Source: a virus
DNA length: 21,059 bases
Virus record (IMG/VR): IMGVR_UViG_3300007734_000454
Location: 1 to 21,059 of that record
Reading direction: 5' to 3' (one strand)
A program made the position numbers and the translations under genes. The notes beneath the pieces were generated by a model. The model was not told the origin of the DNA and made no database searches. It worked only from the letters and a program-made list of their open reading frames with translations. Shown here one piece after another: positions 4,593-13,067 of the stretch. The number at the start of each line of letters is the position of its first letter. Position 1 is the stretch's first letter.

Positions 4593-4613
4593 CTCCGCGC
4601 ATCGCAGGTACAA
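4585..4613 (-). promoter_or_regulatory. Small-RNA promoter, leftward sigma70 type
   Basis: The minus strand reads TTGTAC (4613-4608), exactly 17 nt, then TATACT (4590-4585). Transcription would start near 4577, giving an RNA that ends at the T tract around 4437. This is the best -35/-10 pair found in the window. Confidence 0.6.
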
Positions 4614-4628
4614 GGGACTTATGCGCCG

Positions 4629-5228
4629 ATGTTAGACCACCTTATTGATTTTGAACCGGAAGTGAGTGACCACTCTGGTAAACCTACGCCTCTTGAGAAA
4701 GAGCATCCGGCGGATGTGATCGACGCTAAAGTAAACACGGTCGAGTGGCTCAAGGGTCTGGGTGCGGCTGACACACAGACTGTGGTCAACCAAGCGGAAG
4801 TCCAAGCGGCACGCGCATCTTTTACAAATCTCATTTCGTCCGCGCCAAGCGAAATTACCCACGAACATCTTACCCAGATCAAAACGCCAGCCGCTGTTCA
4901 ACATTTGGTCGGTATGCTCACAGCCTACGACTGGGAGTTTGTGCATCAGGCCCGTGAACTCCGTGGCTACACCGTGGCCAAGCTCCTTGAAGAATGCGAG
5001 AACCCCAACGCCAACATCCGCCTGAAGGCGCTGGGCTTGCTGGGCAAGGTAACCGAAGTTGGGCTGTTCACCGACAAGATTGAAATCAAGAAGACCGACC
5101 TGACCGACGAAGAGATCGACCGCAAGCTCAAAGAGAAGCTGGCCAAGTTCATGGGTGTGACAGACGCTGAGCCAATAGAAGACATAGAAGTAAGCACTCC
5201 CTCACCGGCCACAACCGATGAATCTTGA
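4629..5228 (+). CDS. Terminase small subunit (probable), 199 aa
   Basis: It would recognise phage DNA and hand it to the large terminase for packaging. The middle and C-terminal helices (YDWEFVHQARELRGYTVAKLLEE, about 100-122; NIRLKALGLLGKVTEVGLFTDKIEIKK, 129-155) have the pattern found in small terminases of podovirus-like phages. The sequence then ends in an acidic helix (LTDEEIDRKLKEKLAKFM, 158-175) and a disordered tail. The gene sits directly before the large terminase, overlapping it by 11 nt. The start has only a weak AGGGA 11 nt upstream; no better in-frame start exists because a TAG lies at 4584. The assignment rests on position and helix pattern, not on a clear helix-turn-helix. Confidence 0.7.
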   Translation: MLDHLIDFEPEVSDHSGKPTPLEKEHPADVIDAKVNTVEWLKGLGAADTQTVVNQAEVQAARASFTNLISSAPSEITHEHLTQIKTPAAVQHLVGMLTAYDWEFVHQARELRGYTVAKLLEECENPNANIRLKALGLLGKVTEVGLFTDKIEIKKTDLTDEEIDRKLKEKLAKFMGVTDAEPIEDIEVSTPSPATTDES

Positions 5229-6756
5229 AAGTCTAACGTTAAACATTGGGGAAATACAAGCTATTCAGCGTGCTCTCCCCACCATGAGCCTCAAAGAAAA
5301 GATTGAACTCATGGACATGCTTGAGGAGCGCGAGAAGCGGCACACACTGGTGGCTGGGCGCACAGACATAATTAAGTTTGCCTTGCACGTCTACCCCGGA
5401 TTCAAGGTCGGGCCGCACCACAGGAAGCTAGCCAAGATATTTCAGGATGTGATTGCCGGTAAAAAGAAACGCGTCATCATCAATATTGCGCCACGGATGG
5501 GTAAGTCCGAGTTTTCCAGCTATCTGTTCCCCGCGTTCTTCCTAGGTAATTTCCCTGATAAGAAGATCATCATGGGAACGCACACCGCATCGCTGTCCGA
5601 GGACTTCGGACGCAGAGTCAGAAACTTACTGGACGATGAGCAATACCATGAACTCTTTCCTCAAACGCTTATTGCAGACGATCAAAAGGCTGCTGGCAAG
5701 TGGTCTACTGCTGCTGGTGGTCAGTATTATGCTGCCGGTGTTGGCGGTGCTCTGGCTGGTCGGGGAGCTGATCTTTTCGTTATCGACGACCCGCATTCTG
5801 AGCAAGATGTTAAAGCCAATAGCCGACTTGCCTTTGACACCGCGTGGTCGTGGTTCCAGACAGGCCCACTCCAACGACTGATGCCCAACGGGGCAATCAT
5901 TGTCATCATGACGCGCTGGGGGCCATTGGACTTAACAGGTCGCCTCATACAGTACCAAGTCAATAACCCGGACTCACCCCAGTGGGAGATTGTGGAGCTA
6001 CCGGCCATCCTGAACGAAGGCACGGAGAACGAGAAGTCGCTCTGGCCAGAGCAGTGGCCGCTGGCCTCCCTCCAGTCAGCCAAGTCCTCAATGGAGCCAC
6101 GTTACTGGAACGCGCAGTACATGCAGCAGCCGACCAGCGACACGGCGGCGATCATCTCCAGAAAGCACTGGCGCATCTGGCCAAGCGACACCCCCCCTGA
6201 CTGTGAGTACATAATCCAGAGTTGGGACACAGCGCACGAGACAAAGAGCACATCTGACTACAGTGCGTGCACAACTTGGGGCGTGTTTTACAACGAGGAA
6301 GAGAACAGCAAGGCGCAGGTGATACTGCTGGATGCGTTCAAGGACAGGATGCCGTTCCCTGAGTTAAAGCAGTCGGCCTACAAACACTGGCAGGAGTGGG
6401 AGCCGGATGCGTTTATTGTGGAGAAGAAAGCCGCTGGTGCGCCCCTGATACAAGAGCTTCGGGCGATGGGCATCCCGGTGCAGGAATTTACACCCAGCCG
6501 TGGAAACGATAAGATGGTGCGTGTCAACGCCGTGGCCGACATGTTTGCATCCGGCTTGGTGTGGGCACCTGACACACGCTGGGCACGCGAAGTGATTGAA
6601 GAAGTTGCGGCCTTCCCTGTGGGGGAGAACGATGACTATGTGGACACAACCACCCAAGCACTGCTGCGCGTCAGACAAGGCGGCTTCATCAGAATTGACA
6701 CAGATGAGCCAGACGAACCCCGATTTTTCAAGCGCCGTATGGCGGCGTACTACTGA
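5218..6756 (+). CDS. terL: Terminase large subunit, 512 aa
   Basis: The packaging motor ATPase and headful or site-specific nuclease. ATPase motifs: a Walker A-like APRMGKSE (91-98), a TH/S-rich strand (GTHTASLSEDF, 120-130), Walker B LFVIDDP (186-192) and the coupling motif MTRW (231-234). Nuclease domain of RNase H type: SWDTA (D337), FIVEKK (E402) and NDDYVDTTTQ (D472, D473, D476), the expected acidic triad. The length is normal for a complete protein. The first 40 residues form a charged helix typical of subunit contact. It overlaps the small subunit gene by 11 nt, and the portal start follows 6 nt after its stop. The Walker A lacks the first Gly of the classical motif, as is common in terminases. 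Confidence 0.95.
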   Translation: MNLESLTLNIGEIQAIQRALPTMSLKEKIELMDMLEEREKRHTLVAGRTDIIKFALHVYPGFKVGPHHRKLAKIFQDVIAGKKKRVIINIAPRMGKSEFSSYLFPAFFLGNFPDKKIIMGTHTASLSEDFGRRVRNLLDDEQYHELFPQTLIADDQKAAGKWSTAAGGQYYAAGVGGALAGRGADLFVIDDPHSEQDVKANSRLAFDTAWSWFQTGPLQRLMPNGAIIVIMTRWGPLDLTGRLIQYQVNNPDSPQWEIVELPAILNEGTENEKSLWPEQWPLASLQSAKSSMEPRYWNAQYMQQPTSDTAAIISRKHWRIWPSDTPPDCEYIIQSWDTAHETKSTSDYSACTTWGVFYNEEENSKAQVILLDAFKDRMPFPELKQSAYKHWQEWEPDAFIVEKKAAGAPLIQELRAMGIPVQEFTPSRGNDKMVRVNAVADMFASGLVWAPDTRWAREVIEEVAAFPVGENDDYVDTTTQALLRVRQGGFIRIDTDEPDEPRFFKRRMAAYY

Positions 6757-6762
6757 GGATAA

Positions 6763-9216
6763 ATGATGGCCACCAATATAGATAAAGCCCTGTTCCAGCA
6801 GCCCCAAGGCATAGAGTCGCTTGCCCAAGAGGAAGACCCGATTGAAATTGAAATCATTGATCCTGAAGAGGTGAACATCCACGCCGGGGACTTGGACATC
6901 AGTATTGGTAAAGGCGAAGACGACGAGTTTGACGAGAACTTGGCCGAGACCCTCTCCGAAGATGACATCATGTCGATGGCTTCCGATCTGGCTGGAGACA
7001 TTGAGAACGACAGGGATTCCCGCAAGGATTGGGAAAAGGCTTACACCGAGGGCTTGAAACTGCTGGGCTTGCAGTACGAAGAGCGCACGGAACCGTGGAA
7101 CGGAGCATCTGGTGTGTTCCACCCCATGATTACGGAAGCTGTGGTGCGCTTCCAGTCAGAGACCATCACCGAGACATTCCCAGCCCAAGGGCCAGTGCGT
7201 ACAAAGATTCTGGGCAAAGAAACCCCCGAGAAGAAAGAAGCGTCCGTGCGGGTTGAAGAAGACATGAACTACGAGCTGACAGAAGTCATGCGCGAGTTTC
7301 GCCCCGAGCATGAGCGCATGTTGTGGAGCTTGCCTGCTACCGGTTCAGCGTTCAAGAAGGTGTACTACGACCCCAACATTGGCCGTCAGATTTCAATATT
7401 TGTACCGGCTGAAGACATCATCTTGCCCTACGGCACGTCTGACTTGGACACCTGCTACCGCCTGACCCACGTCATGCGCAAGACAAAGAATGAGATTGTC
7501 AAATTGCAACAGGCAGGCTTTTACCGCGACATCGAGTTGCCTGACCCCAGCAAGGAGCAGGACAATATCAAGAAGGCCAAGGACAAAGAGACGGGCTTCT
7601 CTGACTTGAATGACAGTCGCTACACGCTGTATGAGTCACATGTGGACTTGGTGTTGCTTGGTGATGAAGACAAAGACGATGATGGCGAACCGACAGGAAT
7701 CACAAAGCCATACGTAGTTACCCTAATCAAAGGCTCGAACGATGTTCTGGCCATCCGTAGAAACTGGGAACAGAAAGACCCACTTGAACTCAAACGACAA
7801 CACTTCGTTCACTACCAATACATCCCGGGTTTTGGAGCTTACGGCTTCGGCCTTTTCCATCTCATTGGAGGCTATGCCAAATCAGCCACCAGCCTCATGC
7901 GCCAACTTGTTGATGCTGGCACGCTGTCTAACTTACCCGGAGGTCTTAAAACTCGCGGAATGCGCATCAAGGGCGACGACACCCCAATTGCACCCGGAGA
8001 ATGGCGTGACGTAGACATTGCTTCTGGTGCGCTACGAGACAGCATCTTGCCCCTACCCTACAAGGAGCCAAGCCAAGTTCTGATGGGTCTGCTTGGCCAG
8101 ATCGTAGAAGAAGGCCGCAGGTTTGCAGCCACTGCCGACATGAAGGTGTCGGACATGTCCGCCCAAGCACCGGTGGGCACCACACTGGCTCTGTTGGAGC
8201 GCCAGCTTAAAGTCATGAGCGCCGTGCAAGCGCGGCTGCACTACACGTTTAAGCAAGAGCTGCGTCTGCTGGCCGCGATCATCCGCGACTACACCGACCC
8301 AGACTATGACTACGATCCAATTGATGCCCCACGCAAGGCCAAGGCTTCTGATTACGACCACGTAGACATCATCCCCGTGAGCGATCCGAACGCAGCCACC
8401 ATGAGTCAACGGGTGGTTCAGTACCAAGCAGTCATACAAATGGCGCAAATGGCACCGGATATTTACGACTTGCCCCAGCTTCACAGGCAGATGCTGGCGG
8501 TGCTTGGTATCAAGGATGCCGACAAGCTTGTGCCCTTGCCGGACGACCAGAAGCCGAAAGACCCCGTGTCTGAGAACATGGCCGCACTGCGTCTGGAGCC
8601 ACTGAAGGCGTTCTTCTACCAAGACCATGAGTCCCACATCAAGGTGCACATGATGGCAATGCAAGACCCCATCGTCATGGAGTTGGTTGGCCAGAATCCG
8701 AAAGCTCCTCAAATTCAAGCAGCAATGATGGCCCACGTTGCCGAGCACGTTGGCTTTGCCTATCGCCAGAAGATTGAGCAGCAGATGGGCATGCCCCTGC
8801 CGCCCGAAGATGAGAAGCTGCCGCCTGAGATGGAGATCCAACTCTCCGGCATGATGGCCCAAGCTGCACAGCAAGTGCTCCAGCAGAGCCAAGCGATGGC
8901 TGCACAGAAGCAAGCTCAGCAACAACAGCAAGACCCACTGATCCAGATGCAGCAGCAGGAGTTGCAGATCAAGCAACAAGAACTTCAGATCAAACAACAA
9001 GACATGCAGCTTAAGCGACAAGAAGTGCAAGCTCGGTTGGAGTTGGACAACAAGCGTCTGGACATTGATGCCATGAACAAAGCCGGTCAACTGCAACAGC
9101 AGAAGTCAGCGGCAAACATCACTGCAATGGGTAAGGCTGGGGACATAAAGACCAAGCGTGAACAGATGCAGATGCAACACCAAGCCAACCAACAAAAGGA
9201 GACACCACCTAAATGA
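6763..9216 (+). CDS. Portal protein, P22-like, 817 aa
   Basis: Forms the dodecameric ring through which DNA enters the head and on which capsid assembly starts. After an acidic N-terminal 75 residues come portal signatures: a DWEKAYTEGLKLLG helix, WNGASGVFHPMITEAVVRFQ, a stem/wing region with YIPGFGAYGFGLFHLIGGY, and TTLALLERQLKVMSAVQARLH. The C-terminal 130 residues are glutamine-rich with coiled-coil repeats (QQELQIK twice, then QQDMQLK), like the long barrel of P22-type portals. At 817 aa it is larger than P22 portal. Two adjacent ATGs occur (6763, 6766); GAGGA upstream is better spaced for the second. Its stop overlaps the next start (ATGA). Confidence 0.9.
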   Translation: MMATNIDKALFQQPQGIESLAQEEDPIEIEIIDPEEVNIHAGDLDISIGKGEDDEFDENLAETLSEDDIMSMASDLAGDIENDRDSRKDWEKAYTEGLKLLGLQYEERTEPWNGASGVFHPMITEAVVRFQSETITETFPAQGPVRTKILGKETPEKKEASVRVEEDMNYELTEVMREFRPEHERMLWSLPATGSAFKKVYYDPNIGRQISIFVPAEDIILPYGTSDLDTCYRLTHVMRKTKNEIVKLQQAGFYRDIELPDPSKEQDNIKKAKDKETGFSDLNDSRYTLYESHVDLVLLGDEDKDDDGEPTGITKPYVVTLIKGSNDVLAIRRNWEQKDPLELKRQHFVHYQYIPGFGAYGFGLFHLIGGYAKSATSLMRQLVDAGTLSNLPGGLKTRGMRIKGDDTPIAPGEWRDVDIASGALRDSILPLPYKEPSQVLMGLLGQIVEEGRRFAATADMKVSDMSAQAPVGTTLALLERQLKVMSAVQARLHYTFKQELRLLAAIIRDYTDPDYDYDPIDAPRKAKASDYDHVDIIPVSDPNAATMSQRVVQYQAVIQMAQMAPDIYDLPQLHRQMLAVLGIKDADKLVPLPDDQKPKDPVSENMAALRLEPLKAFFYQDHESHIKVHMMAMQDPIVMELVGQNPKAPQIQAAMMAHVAEHVGFAYRQKIEQQMGMPLPPEDEKLPPEMEIQLSGMMAQAAQQVLQQSQAMAAQKQAQQQQQDPLIQMQQQELQIKQQELQIKQQDMQLKRQEVQARLELDNKRLDIDAMNKAGQLQQQKSAANITAMGKAGDIKTKREQMQMQHQANQQKETPPK

Positions 9217-9407
9217 TTTCCGAATTCGCACGCGTATTGCGCGAAAAATTACGCACCGACATGAACAACTACGCAGATGACTGCGCTGGTGGGGCATGCC
9301 GCAATTTCGACGAGTATCAAAAACTTTGCGGGACTATTCAGGGTCTAGCCATCGCAGAGCGCCATCTCCTTGACCTTGCTGAGAAAGTAGAAAAAGCCAA
9401 TGAGTGA
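9213..9407 (+). CDS. Conserved-looking hypothetical protein, 64 aa
   Basis: A small soluble helical protein: FARVLREKLRTDMNNYADD, a short GGACRNFDEY loop with Cys residues, then LCGTIQGLAIAERHLLDLAEKVEK. Proteins of this type follow the portal gene in related uncultured phages as far as I recall, but I know of no established role. It overlaps the portal stop by ATGA and the co-chaperonin start by 8 nt, so it is translated with them. A structural accessory or assembly role near the portal is an inference from position only. Confidence 0.75.
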   Translation: MISEFARVLREKLRTDMNNYADDCAGGACRNFDEYQKLCGTIQGLAIAERHLLDLAEKVEKANE

Positions 9408-9837
9408 AACCCTCCTTGAACCGGGGCAATATGCCCTGCCTGAAGTGATCCAACCCGTCGATGCTCCGGCAGAAGACGCAACAAATGAAGAGAAAGCCAC
9501 AATGCTTCCGACCCCCACGGGCTGGAAAATACTGTGTGCAGTGCCCGACATATCTGAAAAGATTGACGGTACTGAGCTTGATCTCATAAAAGCCACAGCC
9601 ACCTTGCGACAAGAAGAACACGCCACAACTGTTCTGTTTGTTGTTGATGTTGGCCCTGACGCGTACAAAGACCAGACCAAGTTTCCAGCAGGAGCATGGT
9701 GCCAGAAAGGTGACTTTGTGCTTGTTCGTACCTATTCTGGTACGCGATTCAAGATTTTTGGAAAAGAGTTCCGGCTCATCAATGATGACCAAGTGGACGC
9801 TGTTGTGCAAGACCCTCGCGGGCTTACCCGCGTTTGA
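9400..9837 (+). CDS. GroES-like co-chaperonin, 145 aa
   Basis: Probably caps host GroEL to fold the capsid protein, as T4 gp31 does. From residue 37 it follows the GroES plan: PTPTGWKILCAVPD (first strand), a loop at about 51-73 in the place of the GroEL-binding mobile loop, then TTVLFVVDVGPDAYKD (VVAVG-like strand). Next come FPAGAWCQKGDFVLVRTYSGTRFKIFGKEFRLINDDQVDAVV, matching the GroES pattern of GD-V-LF-Y-GT-VK-dG-EY-il-EDDILA-V. The N-terminal 36 residues are an acidic, low-complexity extension. The mobile-loop segment (IDGTELDLIKATATL) lacks the typical GGI(V/I)L, which may reflect a variant GroEL contact. It lies in the head cluster upstream of scaffold and capsid. The match is from motif reading only. 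Confidence 0.75.
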   Translation: MSETLLEPGQYALPEVIQPVDAPAEDATNEEKATMLPTPTGWKILCAVPDISEKIDGTELDLIKATATLRQEEHATTVLFVVDVGPDAYKDQTKFPAGAWCQKGDFVLVRTYSGTRFKIFGKEFRLINDDQVDAVVQDPRGLTRV

Positions 9838-9848
9838 AAGGAAAAACT

Positions 9849-10802
9849 ATGGCAGAAGCATACAAGTTCCCCGACGAACTTGAGGACAACAAAAATCAGA
9901 AGGTCAGTATTGAGACTGAAGATGATGTTGAAATTGAGATTGTCGATGACACACCTCCGAATGATCGGTTTCGTCCCACGCTTAATAAAGAAGTAGAAGA
10001 CCCAACCGAAGAAGAGATTGACTCGTACGGCAAAAAAGTTCAAGACCGACTTAAAGAACTGACCCATGCCCGTCATGATGAGCGCCGCGCCAAAGAAGCC
10101 CTTTTGCGGGAAAAGCAAGAGCTTGAGCGTCTTGCACAACACATGTCTGAAGAGAACAAGCGTCTCAAACAGTATGTAAGTAATGGCACCGAACAGTACG
10201 GCGCAATGGCCAAGACTGCTGCTGAAGCAGAGTTGGACAAAGCGCGGCGTGAATACAAGGCCGCACAAGAGTCGTTTGACTCGGACGCTATCCTTGCTGC
10301 GCAAGAAGCACTGTTTGATGCTAAAACAAAAGTACAAAATGCACAGAATTTTCGTCCACCCGCTTTACAAAACGAAAATTTTGATGTACAACCACGACAA
10401 CAACAACCAGAACCGGTTCGTGCTGACGAAAAGACCTTGCGCTGGCAAGCAAAAAACCAGTGGTTTGGCACAGACGGTTTTGAAGAAGTTACCAGCTTCG
10501 CACTAGGGCTGCATCAAAAACTAGTCAATAACGGGGTCGATCCCCGCAGCGATGATTATTTCGAGCAGATAGATGCTCGCGTGAAGTCTACGTTCCCCGA
10601 AGTTTTCGGTGGAAACGAAGAACGGCCTAGGTCAAATGAGACTCCAAGGCGTCCATCATCCGTGGTGGCCCCTGCATCACGTTCAACCGGGACAAGGAAG
10701 ATACAGTTAACGCCAACACAAGCGGCGTTAATTAAAAAGTACAACCTCGACCCGAAAAAATATGTTGCAGAAGTTTTAAAATTGGAGAATCAAAATGGCT
10801 GA
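9849..10802 (+). CDS. Probable scaffolding protein, 317 aa
   Basis: Likely guides procapsid assembly and is then expelled. It is highly charged and has no globular hydrophobic core: an acidic N-terminus (VEIEIVDDTPPND), a long coiled coil (about 55-110, with ERRAKEALLREKQELERLAQHMSEENKRL), a Glu/Ala/Gln helical middle and a proline-rich linker. It ends in a compact helical segment (PTQAALIKKYNLDPKKYVAEVLKLE), the usual site of capsid contact. It stands between portal and capsid genes, the usual scaffold position. The ATG at 9849 is chosen because AAAGGAAAAACT precedes it; a TTG at 9834 would add five residues. It overlaps the next gene by 8 nt. Confidence 0.75.
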   Translation: MAEAYKFPDELEDNKNQKVSIETEDDVEIEIVDDTPPNDRFRPTLNKEVEDPTEEEIDSYGKKVQDRLKELTHARHDERRAKEALLREKQELERLAQHMSEENKRLKQYVSNGTEQYGAMAKTAAEAELDKARREYKAAQESFDSDAILAAQEALFDAKTKVQNAQNFRPPALQNENFDVQPRQQQPEPVRADEKTLRWQAKNQWFGTDGFEEVTSFALGLHQKLVNNGVDPRSDDYFEQIDARVKSTFPEVFGGNEERPRSNETPRRPSSVVAPASRSTGTRKIQLTPTQAALIKKYNLDPKKYVAEVLKLENQNG

Positions 10803-11250
10803 AAACCGTACCCCTCGTGATAATGTTTCACGCGACAAGATACCTGCTCGTTACGTATATAAACCGTCGAGCGAGTTGCCCGATCCAACCCCTGAACCGG
10901 GATGGGAGTATCGCTGGATAGCGACTCACGTCTTAGGACAGGAAGTCCGAACCAATGTGTCTCGCAAGATGCGCGATGGTTGGGAACCGGTGAAGGCAGA
11001 AGACCATCCTGAGCTTATGCTTCAAGGTAGTGCCAATACAGGCAATGTGGAAATTGGTGGGTTGATGCTTTGCAAAATCCCAACTGAGAAACTCATGGCC
11101 ATGAAGGAATACTTTGATGGACAAGCGCAGAACCAGATGGAATCAGTGGACAACCACTTCATGCGAAACAATGATCCGCGTATGCCGTTGTTTTCTGATA
11201 GAAAATCATCAGTCAGCAAAGGAAGCGGCTTTGGTTCAGGTTCTAAATAA
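10795..11250 (+). CDS. Head-region protein of unknown role, 151 aa
   Basis: A basic soluble protein with a distinctive core, GWEYRWIATHVLGQEVRTNVSRKMRDGWEPVKAEDHPE in two parts (about residues 36-73), then an EIGGLMLCKIPTEKLMAMKEYFDGQAQNQMESVDNHFM region and a Ser/Gly/Lys-rich tail. Similar proteins lie between scaffold and capsid genes in uncultured aquatic phages as I recall, without a proven function. GGAGAATCAAA precedes the start, inside the scaffold gene. The tail is probably disordered. A role in capsid assembly is inferred from position. Confidence 0.75.
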   Translation: MAENRTPRDNVSRDKIPARYVYKPSSELPDPTPEPGWEYRWIATHVLGQEVRTNVSRKMRDGWEPVKAEDHPELMLQGSANTGNVEIGGLMLCKIPTEKLMAMKEYFDGQAQNQMESVDNHFMRNNDPRMPLFSDRKSSVSKGSGFGSGSK

Positions 11251-11265
11251 ACAAGGAGTCTTTAG

Positions 11266-12090
11266 ATGGCTTATCCAGTGGTCTCAGCCCCGTACGGGCT
11301 AAAACCAATCAACTTGATTGGTGGTCAGGTATTTGCGGGCTCAACCCGTGAACTGCCTATCACCTACGGCTACGCTACAAACATCTTTTATGGTGATTTT
11401 GTAACGTTGGTTCGTGGGAATTTGGAACGCATAAGCGTTACAACGGGTACTGTCGGTACGCTGATGGGGGTTTTCCTCGGATGTTCGTACACCAACCCTT
11501 TGACCGGACAAAAAACCTTTTCGCAATACTGGCCTGCGTCTACGCTTGCTGGCGATGCGGTGGCTATTGTCTGTGATGATCCTGATACAGTGTTTAAAGC
11601 TGTGATGGTTTCTGGTACTACAGTGGTGACTTCTGGTGCTCGCGCCATGATTGGTCAAAACTTAGCAGCAGTTAACAACACAGGTAGCACCTCAACAGGT
11701 AATTCAGCTAACGCTGTTTTGGCAGATACTTCCATAGCACTTACTGCGGCTCTGCCGATTCGTGTTGTTGGGTTGGTTACTGACACTGTGGTGGCACAAG
11801 GTACAGGTGTTTACTCCTCTATCTCTACCGCTACCGTTACGCTTGCTTCAGCTCTTTCGTTTACGCCAGTGGTTGGCTCTGACGTTGGCTCCATTGCTGC
11901 AAATGGTCAGTACATTGCCAGCGGTTCGTATGTTGCTTCCGTAACAAACTCTACAACGGTTGTGCTTAATGCAGCACCGCTAGTAGCATTTGCTGCGGCT
12001 TCAACAATTGTCTTTAACCAATACCCAGAAGTACTCGTGAAAATCAATTTTGGTTTGCACAAATACTATGCTGGTACGGCTGTTGCATAA
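11266..12090 (+). CDS. Probable head decoration/virion protein, 274 aa
   Basis: Likely a structural protein on the capsid. The N-terminus (MAYPVVSAPYGLKPINLIGG) leads into beta-rich sequence with a decoration-type GD-V segment (YGDFVTLVRGNLERI) and a VGTLMGVFLGCSY strand. The middle (about 140-240) is Thr/Ser/Val/Ala-rich, suggesting an inserted immunoglobulin-like or fibre-like surface domain. The end returns to a conserved-looking YPEVLVKINFGLHKYY. The ATG has AAGGAGTCTTT before it. It lies next to the major capsid gene, where decoration proteins usually are. No cysteine network or signal peptide is present. An alternative is a minor capsid protein. Confidence 0.7.
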   Translation: MAYPVVSAPYGLKPINLIGGQVFAGSTRELPITYGYATNIFYGDFVTLVRGNLERISVTTGTVGTLMGVFLGCSYTNPLTGQKTFSQYWPASTLAGDAVAIVCDDPDTVFKAVMVSGTTVVTSGARAMIGQNLAAVNNTGSTSTGNSANAVLADTSIALTAALPIRVVGLVTDTVVAQGTGVYSSISTATVTLASALSFTPVVGSDVGSIAANGQYIASGSYVASVTNSTTVVLNAAPLVAFAAASTIVFNQYPEVLVKINFGLHKYYAGTAVA

Positions 12091-12103
12091 GGAGTAACAT
12101 AAA

Positions 12104-13015
12104 ATGGCTATTTCACGTGCACAACTACTTAAAGAACTCTTGCCCGGCTTGAATGCTTTGTTTGGTATGGAATACTCCCGCTACGGCGAAGAGCACAAAG
12201 AAATCTACGACACAGAGAAATCTGAGCGTAGCTTTGAAGAAGAGACCAAGCTTGCTGGTTTCTCCGCTGCTCCCGTCAAGAACGAGGGTTCCGCCATTGC
12301 TTATGACAATGCACAGGAAGCTTTCACCGCACGCTACAACCACGAAACCATTGCTCTGGGTTTTTCAATCACTGAAGAAGCGATTGAAGATAACTTGTAC
12401 GACAGCTTGTCTGCTCGTTACACCAAAGCTCTGGCTCGTGCAATGTCGTACACCAAGCAGGTCAAAGCAGCGTCTGTTATCAACAACGGTTTCTCTGGCA
12501 GCTATGTTGGCGGCGATGGCGTTGCGTTGTTCAGCACTGCCCACCCGCTGGTTAACGGTGGCACCAACAGCAATCGTCCTTCTACCAACGCTGACTTGAA
12601 CGAGACTTCTCTTGAGAATGCCGTCATTCAAATCGCCGCTTGGACTGATGAGCGTGGTCTGTTGATTGCAGCCAAGCCCCGCAAGCTGATTATTCCGCCT
12701 GCTCTGCAATTCGTTGCAACTCGTTTGCTGGAAACCAACCTCCGCGTTGGCACTACAGACAACGACATCAACGCGTTGAAGAACAACGGTTCAATCCCTG
12801 AAGGCTATGCCATCAATCACTTCTTCACCGATGCAAACGGCTGGTATTTGACTACCGATGTGCCCAACGGTCTGAAGCACTTTGAGCGCATGCCTCTGGA
12901 AAACAAAATGGATGGTGATTTCGATACTGGTAACGTTCGTTACAAGGCTCGTGAGCGTTATTCATTCGGCTGGTCTGATCCTCTGGGAATCTTCGGTTCC
13001 CCCGGTTCGTCCTGA
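12104..13015 (+). CDS. Major capsid protein, Mu gpT-like HK97 fold, 303 aa
   Basis: The subunit of the icosahedral shell. Its sequence has the features of Mu-like major head proteins: an N-terminal amphipathic region (LLKELLPGLNALFG), SITEEAIEDNLYDSLSARYTKALARAMSYTKQVKAASVINN (backbone helix, about 89-129), a DGVALFSTAHPLVNGG loop, DERGLLIAAKPRKLIIPPALQFVATRLL (about 186-213) and a C-terminal KARERYSFGWSDPLGIFG. The length is standard. AAGGAGTAACATAAA precedes the ATG, the strongest ribosome site of the right arm, and a strong terminator follows. Both fit a highly expressed protein. No maturation protease gene is seen nearby, as in P22-type heads that rely on a scaffold. Confidence 0.9.
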   Translation: MAISRAQLLKELLPGLNALFGMEYSRYGEEHKEIYDTEKSERSFEEETKLAGFSAAPVKNEGSAIAYDNAQEAFTARYNHETIALGFSITEEAIEDNLYDSLSARYTKALARAMSYTKQVKAASVINNGFSGSYVGGDGVALFSTAHPLVNGGTNSNRPSTNADLNETSLENAVIQIAAWTDERGLLIAAKPRKLIIPPALQFVATRLLETNLRVGTTDNDINALKNNGSIPEGYAINHFFTDANGWYLTTDVPNGLKHFERMPLENKMDGDFDTGNVRYKARERYSFGWSDPLGIFGSPGSS

Positions 13016-13021
13016 TAAGTT

Positions 13022-13049
13022 AAGGGGGCCTTGTGCCCCCTTTTCTTTT
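13022..13049 (+). terminator. Intrinsic terminator after capsid gene
   Basis: AAGGGGGC-5-GCCCCCTT forms an 8-bp GC-rich stem followed by TTTTCTTTT. It starts 6 nt after the capsid stop codon. It would end or reduce transcription there, so that head genes are made in excess over the downstream genes. Confidence 0.85.
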
Positions 13050-13067
13050 GGTGTATATTGAAGGCAT

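Noticed and set aside
4422-4613. 63-aa minus-strand ORF in the switch region
   Set aside because: No ribosome site; Cys-rich and low in charge, and it runs through the terminator stem and promoter of the proposed small RNA.
6364-9096. Long minus-strand ORFs opposite terminase and portal (252 and 347 aa)
   Set aside because: Their sequences are typical mirror frames of well-identified genes, and no leftward ribosome sites are present.
9834-9848. TTG start for the scaffold gene
   Set aside because: The ATG at 9849 has a well-placed AAAGGA; the TTG overlaps the previous stop without a ribosome site.
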